In this document: positions 1 through 5,692 of the stretch, one piece after another
How the letters are laid out: every line of letters starts with the position of its first letter
Numbering within the stretch: the first letter of the stretch is position 1
Assembly (NCBI GenBank): GCA_946647055.1
Contig: CAMPCT010000048.1
Location: forward strand, 1-12,271
Origin: an uncultured Atopobium sp.
GTDB taxonomy: Bacteria; Actinomycetota; Coriobacteriia; Coriobacteriales; Atopobiaceae
Direction: 5' to 3'
Length of the DNA stretch: 12,271 bases
Program-made: the position numbers and the translations under genes
Notes under the pieces: model-generated
Databases searched by the model: none
The model's input: only the letters and a program-made list of their open reading frames with translations
Told to the model about the DNA's origin: nothing

Positions 1-31
1 GTCTCCCCCGGCAACAGTTGCTCGCGGAGAC
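1..31. repeat. Nested inverted repeat at window edge
   Basis: GTCTCC at 1-6 is complementary to GGAGAC at 26-31. Inside this lies a second dyad, GCAA at 11-14 with TTGC at 18-21. This could be a hairpin ending the transcript of a gene to the left of the window. No T-run follows it, so a canonical intrinsic terminator is not supported. Nothing else is visible in the first 58 bases. Confidence 0.3.
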
Positions 32-58
32 ACGAAAGCACGCCGTTCGGGAAAAGGC

Positions 59-99
59 ACTTGTACATCACTTGCTCACTTGTATACTACTTGTATAAC
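59..99 (+). promoter_or_regulatory. Promoter/operator array in front of gntR
   Basis: Four direct copies of ACTTGNNNA start at 59 (ACTTGTACA), 70 (ACTTGCTCA), 78 (ACTTGTATA) and 89 (ACTTGTATA), spaced 11, 8 and 11 nt. Promoter-like hexamers lie within the array: TTGTAC (61-66) is 16 nt from TATACT (83-88), and TTGCTC (72-77) is 16 nt from TATAAC (94-99). The same 9-mer recurs as a palindrome at 991-1016. The simplest reading is that the GntR protein binds here and represses its own gene. The repeats are seen directly; the binding is inferred. Confidence 0.6.
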
Positions 100-145
100 T
101 TACTATCCCTCAAGTGCCAGCAGGACTCACTTCAAGGACCCAGCA

Positions 146-949
146 ATGTATGACTCCATCCCAACATTTCCCTCCTCGCGTGCGTTGTCCTCGACAGGGG
201 AGGGCGTCCAGGGTCGTTCCCTCAACAAGAAGCTCTCCGCGCCCCTGCACATGCAGATGGCAGACTACCTGCGCGAGAAGATCTACTCGCGCGCCTGGGG
301 CTCGGGCATGCGCATCCCGTCCGAGCACGAGCTCATGGAACGGTTCGACATCAGTAGGGGAACGGTTCGCCGGGCGATAAAGACACTGGTCACAGAGGGT
401 CTTCTCATCCAGGAGCACGGACGGGGGACTTTCGTCTCCGAGCCGGGCATATCGCATCCTGCGGGCGTGCGCGCCTTCTCCTTTGCCGAGTCCCTCCACA
501 ACCAGGGGAAGGACTTCGTCACGCACATCCTCAACCAGTTCGTCGTGCCGGCGTCCCTCGACGTAGCCCGCGAGCTTGGCGTTGCCGAGGGAGTGGACGT
601 CCTCTTCCTTCGCCGCGTGCGGACCGTTGGCGACGAGCCCTTCATCTGCCAGGAGGGCTGGTTCAACCTCCAGGCATGTCCCGGGCTAGAGAAGGTAGAC
701 TTCACGCGGAAGAGTGCCTTCGATGCCGTCCAGGAGACGTCGGGGCGCCGGATCGCCTTCTCCCGCATCAGCTACACGGCGCGCGTCGCCGGCAAGGAGC
801 ACGGCGACTACCTTGGTGTCGACGAGGCAGCTCCCGTGCTCATGCTTGAGCAGATAATCCGCCTTGAGGACGAGCGTGTCATCGAGTGGAACCACACGTG
901 GCTGAAGGCGGGGCAGTCGGTAGTGGGAGATGCCGTTCAGCCGCATTAG
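146..949 (+). CDS. GntR family (HutC branch) transcriptional regulator with UTRA domain
   Basis: This is a 267-aa sugar-responsive DNA-binding regulator. Residues about 31-98 form the GntR winged helix-turn-helix, with a typical core (RIPSEHELMERFDISRGTVRRA, then GLLIQEHGRGTFV). Residues about 108-255 match a UTRA effector-binding domain, ending in the usual E-N-H-T-like strand (VIEWNHTWLKAG). The start at 146 was chosen because AAGGA at 134-138 lies 7 nt upstream. The longer frame from position 80 begins inside the repeat/promoter region and has no ribosome site. The first 30 residues are low in conservation. UTRA domains of this family usually bind phosphorylated sugars, so a phospho-sugar made by the downstream PTS is a likely inducer (inference). 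It is probably the local repressor of the operon starting at 1090. Confidence 0.92.
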   Translation: MYDSIPTFPSSRALSSTGEGVQGRSLNKKLSAPLHMQMADYLREKIYSRAWGSGMRIPSEHELMERFDISRGTVRRAIKTLVTEGLLIQEHGRGTFVSEPGISHPAGVRAFSFAESLHNQGKDFVTHILNQFVVPASLDVARELGVAEGVDVLFLRRVRTVGDEPFICQEGWFNLQACPGLEKVDFTRKSAFDAVQETSGRRIAFSRISYTARVAGKEHGDYLGVDEAAPVLMLEQIIRLEDERVIEWNHTWLKAGQSVVGDAVQPH

Positions 950-990
950 CCTACCGCTGTCGGCAAAGGCGGAAAATGTGACAAAAAACA

Positions 991-1024
991 ACTTGTTCAT
1001 TTATGTGTGAACAAGTATCATAAT
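991..1024 (+). promoter_or_regulatory. Palindromic operator over promoter of the metabolic operon
   Basis: ACTTGTTCA at 991-999 and TGAACAAGT at 1008-1016 form a perfect 9-bp inverted repeat around an 8-nt spacer. TTGTTC (993-998) and TATCAT (1016-1021) stand 17 nt apart, giving a plausible -35/-10 pair, so the palindrome covers the -35 box and the spacer. The half-site is the same 9-mer repeated upstream of gntR, which links regulator and operon. Repression by the GntR protein with relief by a sugar phosphate is the expected mode. This is inferred, not shown. Confidence 0.7.
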
Positions 1025-1041
1025 CCCCACATATTAATGTC

Positions 1042-1069
1042 GGGCTCGATGGCTCGATGCCATTGGCCC
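1042..1069 (+). repeat. Hairpin in the 5' untranslated leader of the operon
   Basis: GGGC (1042-1045) pairs with GCCC (1066-1069), C1047-G1048 with T1064-G1065, and ATGGC (1049-1053) with GCCAT (1059-1063) around the loop TCGAT. Only T1046 is unpaired. The octamer GGCTCGAT occurs twice in tandem at 1043-1058. The hairpin ends just before the ribosome binding site (AAGGAG 1071-1076, GGAGG 1079-1083), so it may stabilise the mRNA 5' end or tune translation. Function is unknown. Confidence 0.4.
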
Positions 1070-1089
1070 CAAGGAGTGGGAGGCATAGC

Positions 1090-1794
1090 GTGGAGAAGAT
1101 TGTCCTCAAGCGCCCGTTCTTCGTGGTGAACCCCAAGTCCTATCTCTATGGCGAGGAGCTGCGTGCCCTGGCCAAGAAGACCGACGAGCTCTGCGAGAAG
1201 TACGACTTCCAGTGCCTGTTCACGGCCCAGCTCATCGATCTTGCCTGGGTTGCCGACAACTGCCCCCACCTCATCCCCTGCGCCCAGAACATGGAGAGCC
1301 TCAAGCCCGGCCGTGGCATGGGCCACATCCTGCCCGAGGCCCTCGCCGCCGCTGGCGTCAAGGCGACGTTCCTCAACCACGCCGAGAACCCCCTCACCAT
1401 CGGCGAGCTTGCCAAGACCATCATCCGCGCCCGTGAGGTCGGCATCCTCACCTGCGTCTGCGCCGACTCCGTCGAGGAGGCCCGCGCCATCGCCGAGCTG
1501 CACCCCGACATCATGACCTGCGAGCTCAACTCCCTCATCGGCACCGGCCAGATGGGTGACGAGAACTACATCCGCCAGTCCACCGCCGCCGTCAAGGACG
1601 TCTCCCCCGAGACCATGGTCCTGCAGGCCGCAGGCATCTCCACCGGCCAGGACGTCTACAACGCCATCTGGTTTGGCGGCGACGCTACGGGCGGCACCTC
1701 CGGCATCGTTGCCGCGGCCGACCCGTTCGCCACGCTCGACGAGATGTTCGAGGCGCTCGACCGCGTGCGCGCCGACATCGCGAAGGAGGCGTAA
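1090..1794 (+). CDS. Triosephosphate isomerase homologue, archaeal-type short form
   Basis: This is a 234-aa TIM-barrel isomerase, probably acting on a triose or tetrose phosphate from the aldolases in the same operon. All four classical TIM catalytic positions appear kept: N14 and K16 in VVNPKSY, H97 in FLNHAENP, and E145 in CELNSLIGTG. The phosphate-binding part (GISTGQDV, then GGTSGIVAAADP) is also present. Length and motifs (IPCAQN, ILPEA, LNHAEN, VGILTCVC, LIGTG) match the short archaeal TIM type rather than the ~250-aa bacterial type with GHSERR. The GTG start at 1090 was chosen because GGAGG lies 6 nt upstream; an ATG at 1057 in the same frame lies inside the leader hairpin. Its stop overlaps the next ATG (TAATG). 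A specialised substrate, as for erythrulose-phosphate isomerases of tetritol pathways, is a real alternative to glycolytic TIM. Confidence 0.85.
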   Translation: MEKIVLKRPFFVVNPKSYLYGEELRALAKKTDELCEKYDFQCLFTAQLIDLAWVADNCPHLIPCAQNMESLKPGRGMGHILPEALAAAGVKATFLNHAENPLTIGELAKTIIRAREVGILTCVCADSVEEARAIAELHPDIMTCELNSLIGTGQMGDENYIRQSTAAVKDVSPETMVLQAAGISTGQDVYNAIWFGGDATGGTSGIVAAADPFATLDEMFEALDRVRADIAKEA

Positions 1795-2321
1795 TGGCCA
1801 TGGCAGTCTACAAGGGCAAGGTCACCGTCGACACCTGCGCCGGCCGTCCCGACTACGTCGACATCACGCCGCAGATCCGCAAGATCGTGGAGGAGTCCGG
1901 CATCAAGGAGGGCACGGTCACCGTCATCTCCAAGCACTCCACCTGCTCCGTCTTCTTCGAGGAGTGGGACCACGACGTGGCCCCCAACGGCGAGTCCTTC
2001 CTCCAGATGGACCTCGACGACGGTCTCGAGAAGATCTTCCCCGAGCAGCACGACTGGAAGTACTACCGCTACCCCGGCATCAAGCACTTCGAGGAGGTCG
2101 AGACCTGGCCCGACGTCGAGGCGTACCTCCCCGGTGGCGACCGTACGCTGCTGTGGAACTGCGACGCCCACCTGCGCTCCACCCTCATCGGCTCCAATGC
2201 GGTCTTCGAGGTTGCCGACGGGAAGCTCGTCATGGGCGTCACCGGCTACATCTTCCTCGTCGACTACGACCGCACGCGTGAGCGCACGCGCACGGCCCAG
2301 GTCGTCGTCATGGGAGAATAG
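1794..2321 (+). CDS. YjbQ/UPF0047 family protein (annotated elsewhere as secondary thiamine-phosphate synthase)
   Basis: This is a 175-aa soluble protein of the YjbQ fold. Family features seen are an N-terminal strand block, SKHSTCSVFFEEW (residues 46-58), CDAHLRSTLIG (123-133, the usual D-A-H motif) and DGKLVMGVTGYIFLVDYD (142-159) followed by an R-rich end. It is longer than the usual ~130-140 aa, with roughly 20-30 extra residues at about 85-118 (aromatic and acidic). The usual GTWQ of the last motif is replaced by GVTG. The ATG overlaps the stop of the TIM homologue with AAGGAGG at 1783-1789, so the two are translationally coupled. Some YjbQ proteins show weak thiamine-phosphate synthase activity in vitro, but the true role is unsettled. 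Its place in a sugar operon suggests action on a phosphorylated sugar intermediate (inference). Confidence 0.8.
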   Translation: MAMAVYKGKVTVDTCAGRPDYVDITPQIRKIVEESGIKEGTVTVISKHSTCSVFFEEWDHDVAPNGESFLQMDLDDGLEKIFPEQHDWKYYRYPGIKHFEEVETWPDVEAYLPGGDRTLLWNCDAHLRSTLIGSNAVFEVADGKLVMGVTGYIFLVDYDRTRERTRTAQVVVMGE

Positions 2322-2357
2322 GAATTACTCGGGGTCGTATTTGAAGATATTGTGTAG

Positions 2358-2404
2358 TATGATGCACTAGGCGTTTTGGCTGCACGAGGTACGAAAACCC
2401 GTGC
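2358..2404 (+). promoter_or_regulatory. Intergenic region before EIIB: possible -10 box and hairpin
   Basis: The 104-nt gap between the YjbQ gene and EIIB is AT-richer than its surroundings. It contains TATGAT (2358-2363), a fair -10 box without a convincing -35. It also holds a hairpin: GCACG-A-GG (2382-2389) pairs with CCCGTGC (2398-2404), with A2387 bulged and an 8-nt loop. The EIIB ribosome site (AAGG 2411-2414, AGGAA 2416-2420) follows directly. It may be a secondary promoter or an RNA processing/regulatory hairpin controlling PTS expression. Confidence 0.35.
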
Positions 2405-2425
2405 GACAGAAAGGTAGGAAAGAAC

Positions 2426-2719
2426 ATGGCAAAGAAGCGCATCCTCGTCTCCTGTGGCTCGGGCATCGTGACCTCCACCCTCGCACGCAAGAAGGTCGAG
2501 GACCTTCTTGACAGCAACGGGTACAAGGGTCAGTACGAGATCGTCCAGGTTCCCCTGGCGTCCGCGCCCGAGAAGTCGCGTGACTTCGACTTCATCGTCG
2601 CCACCTCCCTCGCTCCCACCGAGCTGCACTGCCCCTACGTCAACGGCATGCCGTACCTCATGGGCATTGGCACCGACGTGCCCAACGCCCAGATCCTCGA
2701 GCTCATGGCAGCCGAGTAA
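2426..2719 (+). CDS. PTS system EIIB component, galactitol family
   Basis: This is a 97-aa cytoplasmic phosphotransfer protein. It passes the phosphoryl group from EIIA to the sugar bound by EIIC. The P-loop-like active site VSCGSGIVTST carries the phospho-accepting cysteine at residue 10, as in GatB-type domains. The length fits the family (about 94-100 aa). AAGG/AGGAA at 2411-2420 precedes the ATG at 2426. EIIC follows after a 101-nt gap with two hairpins, and EIIA is at the far end of the operon. The EIIB type marks the transporter as Gat family, which covers hexitols, pentitols and some ketoses, so the substrate cannot be read from it. Confidence 0.93.
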   Translation: MAKKRILVSCGSGIVTSTLARKKVEDLLDSNGYKGQYEIVQVPLASAPEKSRDFDFIVATSLAPTELHCPYVNGMPYLMGIGTDVPNAQILELMAAE

Positions 2720-2737
2720 CCACCTCTAGGCACCTCT

Positions 2738-2765
2738 CCCGGGACCTCGCCGCGGAGGTCCCGGG
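2738..2765 (+). repeat. Perfect 11-bp intercistronic hairpin between EIIB and EIIC
   Basis: CCCGGGACCTC (2738-2748) and GAGGTCCCGGG (2755-2765) are exact complements around the 6-nt loop GCCGCG. No T-run follows directly. A second weaker stem (CGCA 2770-2773 with TGCG 2782-2785) is followed by TTTT. Such a hairpin inside a PTS operon can act as a partial terminator or as a barrier to exonuclease, protecting the short EIIB mRNA. Which of these applies cannot be told from sequence. Confidence 0.6.
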
Positions 2766-2820
2766 TAAGCGCAATCGCAAGTGCGTTTTGTCCTGTAGGA
2801 AAAGATGAAAGGAAAATAGG

Positions 2821-4200
2821 ATGGATATTCTGCTTGCTCCTTTCCAGTTCCTGAATGACGCCGGCTCGACCGTCATGATGCCCATCATCCTGACGATCTT
2901 CGGCTGCATCCTCGGCGCTGGCTTCGGCAAGAGCCTGCGTGCTGGCCTCACGGTCGGCGTCGGCTTCATCGGCCTGAACCTGGTCATTGGTCAGGTCTTC
3001 GGCGGCAACCTGGTTCCCGCCGTCACCGAGATGTGCGCTCGCTACGGCCTCGCCCTCGACGTCGTCGACGTGGGCTGGCCCGCCGCTGCCGCCATCGCCT
3101 TCGCCTCCAACGTCGGCACCTTCATCATCCCCCTGGGCCTTGCCGTGAACATCATCATGATCGTCACGCAGACCACCCAGACGGTTGACGTCGACATCTG
3201 GGACTACTGGCACTTCGCGTTCACCGGTGCCCTCGTCGCCGCCATCACCAACAACATCTTCTTTGGCTTCCTCGCCGCCATCTTCAACATGATGATCATC
3301 ATGGTGCTTGGCGACTACACGGCGCCGCTGGTCCAGGAGTCGCTCGGCATGCCCGGCATCTCCCTGCCCCACGGCTTCTCCACCGCGTATGCCCCCATCG
3401 CCATGCTCTTCAACGCGATCATTGACAAGATCCCCGGCCTGAACTCCCTTGACATCAGCACCGACTCCCTGCAGAAGCGCTTCGGCGTCTTCGGCGAGCC
3501 CCTGCTGCTCGGCACCGTCATGGGCCTGGTCATCGGCTTCCTGGCTTACTGGGATATGGCCGACATTCGCTCCTCCGTCATCACCATCCTGGGTCTCGCC
3601 ATCCAGATGGGCGCCGGCCTCGTGCTGATCCCGCGCATGGCCGCCCTGCTCATGGAGGGCCTGCTCCCCATCTCCGACGCCGCCAACAAGTTCGTCGCTG
3701 ACCACTTCAAGGGCGCCGGCAAGATCTACATCGGCCTCGACTCCGCCGTTGGCGTTGGCCACCCCGTCACCCTGGCCATCGCACTCGTTCTCATCCCGCT
3801 GTGCATCTTCCTGGCCGTCATCCTGCCGGGCAACCGCGTCCTGCCCTTCGCTGACCTCGCGGTCATCCCCTGGATGCTCGTCCTGATCACCCCGGTCGTC
3901 AAGAACAACGGCTTCCGCGGCATCCTCATCGGCGTCATCATCCTGGCTGTTGGCCTCTACATCGCCACCGACCTCGCGCCGACCATCACCACCGTTGCCA
4001 TCGCCTCCAACTTCGACACCGGTGGCGCAGCTGCCATCTCCTCGATCTGCGACGGCGCCAACCCGCTCACCTGGGTCATCTTCCGCGCCTTCGCCCTCAA
4101 CCCGATTGTCGGCATCGCCGCCGTCGGCATCGTTTCCGTGGCCCTGGCCATCTGGAACCGCAACCGCATCAAGAAGGAGGCCGCCGAGCTCGAGGCCTAG
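2821..4200 (+). CDS. PTS system EIIC component, galactitol family permease
   Basis: This is a 459-aa integral membrane permease that binds and moves the sugar. Family marks include the N-terminal amphipathic start followed by PIILTIFGCILGAGFGKSLRAG, the conserved ISLPHGFSTAYAPI loop (180-193) and FGEP (224-227). Multiple hydrophobic spans run to a basic C-terminus (WNRNRIKKEAAELEA). The length is usual for GatC-type proteins (about 420-480). The ATG at 2821 has AGGAAAATAGG just upstream. It lies downstream of its EIIB partner; a strong hairpin and the small membrane-protein gene follow. The Gat family includes carriers for galactitol, D-arabitol, xylitol and related sugars, and the substrate here is undetermined. 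Confidence 0.95.
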   Translation: MDILLAPFQFLNDAGSTVMMPIILTIFGCILGAGFGKSLRAGLTVGVGFIGLNLVIGQVFGGNLVPAVTEMCARYGLALDVVDVGWPAAAAIAFASNVGTFIIPLGLAVNIIMIVTQTTQTVDVDIWDYWHFAFTGALVAAITNNIFFGFLAAIFNMMIIMVLGDYTAPLVQESLGMPGISLPHGFSTAYAPIAMLFNAIIDKIPGLNSLDISTDSLQKRFGVFGEPLLLGTVMGLVIGFLAYWDMADIRSSVITILGLAIQMGAGLVLIPRMAALLMEGLLPISDAANKFVADHFKGAGKIYIGLDSAVGVGHPVTLAIALVLIPLCIFLAVILPGNRVLPFADLAVIPWMLVLITPVVKNNGFRGILIGVIILAVGLYIATDLAPTITTVAIASNFDTGGAAAISSICDGANPLTWVIFRAFALNPIVGIAAVGIVSVALAIWNRNRIKKEAAELEA

Positions 4201-4251
4201 TCCCCAGCTTGGTACCTTAGGAGCTTCGGTACTCTAAACATCGCACTTGCG

Positions 4252-4284
4252 CCGGGGCCCGCACCACATACGTGCGGGCCCCGG
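4252..4284 (+). repeat. 13-bp GC-rich hairpin between EIIC and the next gene
   Basis: CCGGGGCCCGCAC (4252-4264) and GTGCGGGCCCCGG (4272-4284) are perfect complements around the 7-nt loop CACATAC. A weaker dyad (GTACC 4212-4216, GGTAC 4228-4232) lies upstream. There is no T-tract, and a ribosome site and ATG follow only 6-15 nt later. It may be a partial terminator, or an RNA stabiliser for the EIIB-EIIC segment that lowers expression of the downstream half. Confidence 0.6.
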
Positions 4285-4298
4285 TCCTTGGGAGGGAC

Positions 4299-4907
4299 AT
4301 GAGCAAGACCTACACCTTCGAGGACCCCTACTTCACGGTCGAGGTTCCCGTGACCACGGCCGTCTGTGCGGTAGCGGCGGTGTGGTGCACCTACCATGCC
4401 ATTCGCGGTGACTTCCTGACCCCGGCGCTGTTGGCGTTCTTTGTGGTCGCCGGCATCTACCAGGTCTGGAACGTCGTGGTATCCGCCGCCTATCCGCATC
4501 ATGTCATCGTCGATGACGAGTCGATCAGCTTCTGCCTGTACAACCGCTGCGACCGCTATGTCGTCGACGAGATAACCGACCTCCACGTACGTGCCAACGT
4601 CCGCAACGGGAGGCTCTTCATCCGCATCAACAACCCCACCATCTTCCGTGGTCGCTACTGGGTGAACACCCAGGACTTCACCGACGGTCGCGAGCTCTTC
4701 GACTACGTCGTCGACCTCGAGTGCAAGGTCAACCCCGAGGGACTGAGGGCAAAGGCCATGAGGTCCAACGAGGAGTACCTGGCACGCCAGGAGCGCAAGC
4801 GCCGCCAGGAAGAGGGCAACCAGGAGACAATTGCCAACAAGGACAAGAAGAAGAAAGGTGCGCGGGCCCGCGAGGCGGCGCTCGGTACCAAAGCAGAAAA
4901 GGAGTGA
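4299..4907 (+). CDS. Small membrane protein with two N-terminal spans and a basic tail, function unknown
   Basis: I do not recognise this 202-aa protein by name. Two hydrophobic spans (about residues 16-34 and 41-63) form an N-terminal hairpin. A beta-rich cytoplasmic domain follows (about 65-140, HHVIVDDESISFCLYNRC, DEITDLHVRAN, GRLFIRIN), resembling bacterial PH-like domains that follow TM hairpins. The last 60 residues are highly charged (RQERKRRQEE, KDKKKKGARAREAA) and probably disordered or helical. The ATG at 4299 was chosen over the in-frame GTG at 4272 because that GTG sits in the hairpin stem; GGAGG at 4291-4295 is 3 nt from the ATG, somewhat close. It lies between EIIC and the aldolase and ends 7 nt before the next ATG, so it is in the operon. 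A role in PTS assembly or sensing is speculation. Confidence 0.8.
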   Translation: MSKTYTFEDPYFTVEVPVTTAVCAVAAVWCTYHAIRGDFLTPALLAFFVVAGIYQVWNVVVSAAYPHHVIVDDESISFCLYNRCDRYVVDEITDLHVRANVRNGRLFIRINNPTIFRGRYWVNTQDFTDGRELFDYVVDLECKVNPEGLRAKAMRSNEEYLARQERKRRQEEGNQETIANKDKKKKGARAREAALGTKAEKE

Positions 4908-4914
4908 CCAGCTG

Positions 4915-5601
4915 ATGTTCGAGAACGAGAAGGCTACGATGTTGCGCTACGCGCTGAAGCTCGACCACTACGGGCTGATCGCGCTCTCGGGCGGCAACCT
5001 CAGCTGGCGCATGGACGAGAACCACGTCATCGTCACCCCCTCCGGCATGATCTATGACGAGATGGTCCCCGAGGACATGCTCGTCGTCGACATGGACGGC
5101 AACATCGTCGAGGGCACCCGCAAGAAGTCCGTCGACACCGAGGGCCTGCTCTACATCTTCAAGCACATGCCCAAGGTCAACGCCGTCATCCACACCCACC
5201 AGCCCTACGCAACCGGCCTGGGCCTGGTCATGGACGAGCTTCCCTGCAACCTCTCTACCATGGCCAACGGCACCGAGGGCCCCGTCGCGGTCGCCCCGTA
5301 TGGCGACCCTGGCTCGCTCTCGATGGGCGTCAACGCCTGCGAGGCCATCGGCGACCGCCTGGCCGTCGTGCTCAAGCACCACGGCGTCATCGCCGTGGGC
5401 CGCGACCTGCGCCAGGCCCTGTTCGCCTGCGTCTACCTGGAGGAGGCCGCCAAGACCATCTCGGTGGCGCTCTCGACCGGCCTTCCCATGGCCGAGATGA
5501 CGCAGGAGCAGATCGACGAGGCCATCCGCGTCTTCCACCGCTACGGCCAGGTGACCCTGGACGAGCTGGACGCCGCCGAGGCTGCCGCAAAGGTCGAGTA
5601 G
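4915..5601 (+). CDS. Class II (zinc) aldolase/epimerase, L-fuculose-phosphate aldolase type
   Basis: This 228-aa enzyme of the class II aldolase/adducin family probably cleaves a ketose-1-phosphate to DHAP and an aldehyde. Visible key residues are GGN (26-28) and TPSG (41-44) for phosphate binding, E76 (VDTEGLL) as the catalytic acid/base, and zinc ligands H93 and H95 (IHTHQPYA) and H156 (LKHHGVIAVG). Spacing and the glutamate match E. coli FucA (E73, H92, H94, H155) more closely than AraD, which has Asp at the equivalent place, so aldolase is favoured over 4-epimerase. The ATG at 4915 has AAAGGAG (4898-4904) 10 nt upstream; a longer frame from 4831 overlaps the previous gene and has no support. 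The exact sugar is not predictable; fuculose, rhamnulose, ribulose and xylulose phosphates are all used in this family. Confidence 0.88.
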   Translation: MFENEKATMLRYALKLDHYGLIALSGGNLSWRMDENHVIVTPSGMIYDEMVPEDMLVVDMDGNIVEGTRKKSVDTEGLLYIFKHMPKVNAVIHTHQPYATGLGLVMDELPCNLSTMANGTEGPVAVAPYGDPGSLSMGVNACEAIGDRLAVVLKHHGVIAVGRDLRQALFACVYLEEAAKTISVALSTGLPMAEMTQEQIDEAIRVFHRYGQVTLDELDAAEAAAKVE

Positions 5602-5640
5602 GGCACGTGCTGCACGCGGGCACGCCCGTGCGCGCCACCA

Positions 5641-5649
5641 ACTTGTCAA
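5641..5649 (+). promoter_or_regulatory. Isolated ACTTGNNNA half-site before the bisphosphate aldolase gene
   Basis: ACTTGTCAA in the 91-nt gap between the two aldolase genes fits the 9-mer found at gntR and at the operon promoter. It contains the -35-like TTGTCA (5643-5648), but no -10 box is seen at the right distance. GC-rich imperfect dyads precede it (5603-5635). A single half-site could be chance. Confidence 0.25.
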
Positions 5650-5692
5650 CAATCGCGCGGTGACCTGTGCCGCGCTTGAGAAAGGAGAGCGC

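Noticed and set aside
951..1136. A 61-aa minus-strand open frame between gntR and the TIM homologue
   Set aside because: It runs across the operator, the leader hairpin and the start of the next gene and has no ribosome site. A tRNA-like look (GANGIEPSS) was checked, but no cloverleaf is present.
2635..3762. A 375-aa minus-strand open frame opposite EIIC
   Set aside because: It is a shadow of the EIIC coding strand, rich in Gly/Asp/Glu/Val, with no recognisable motif.
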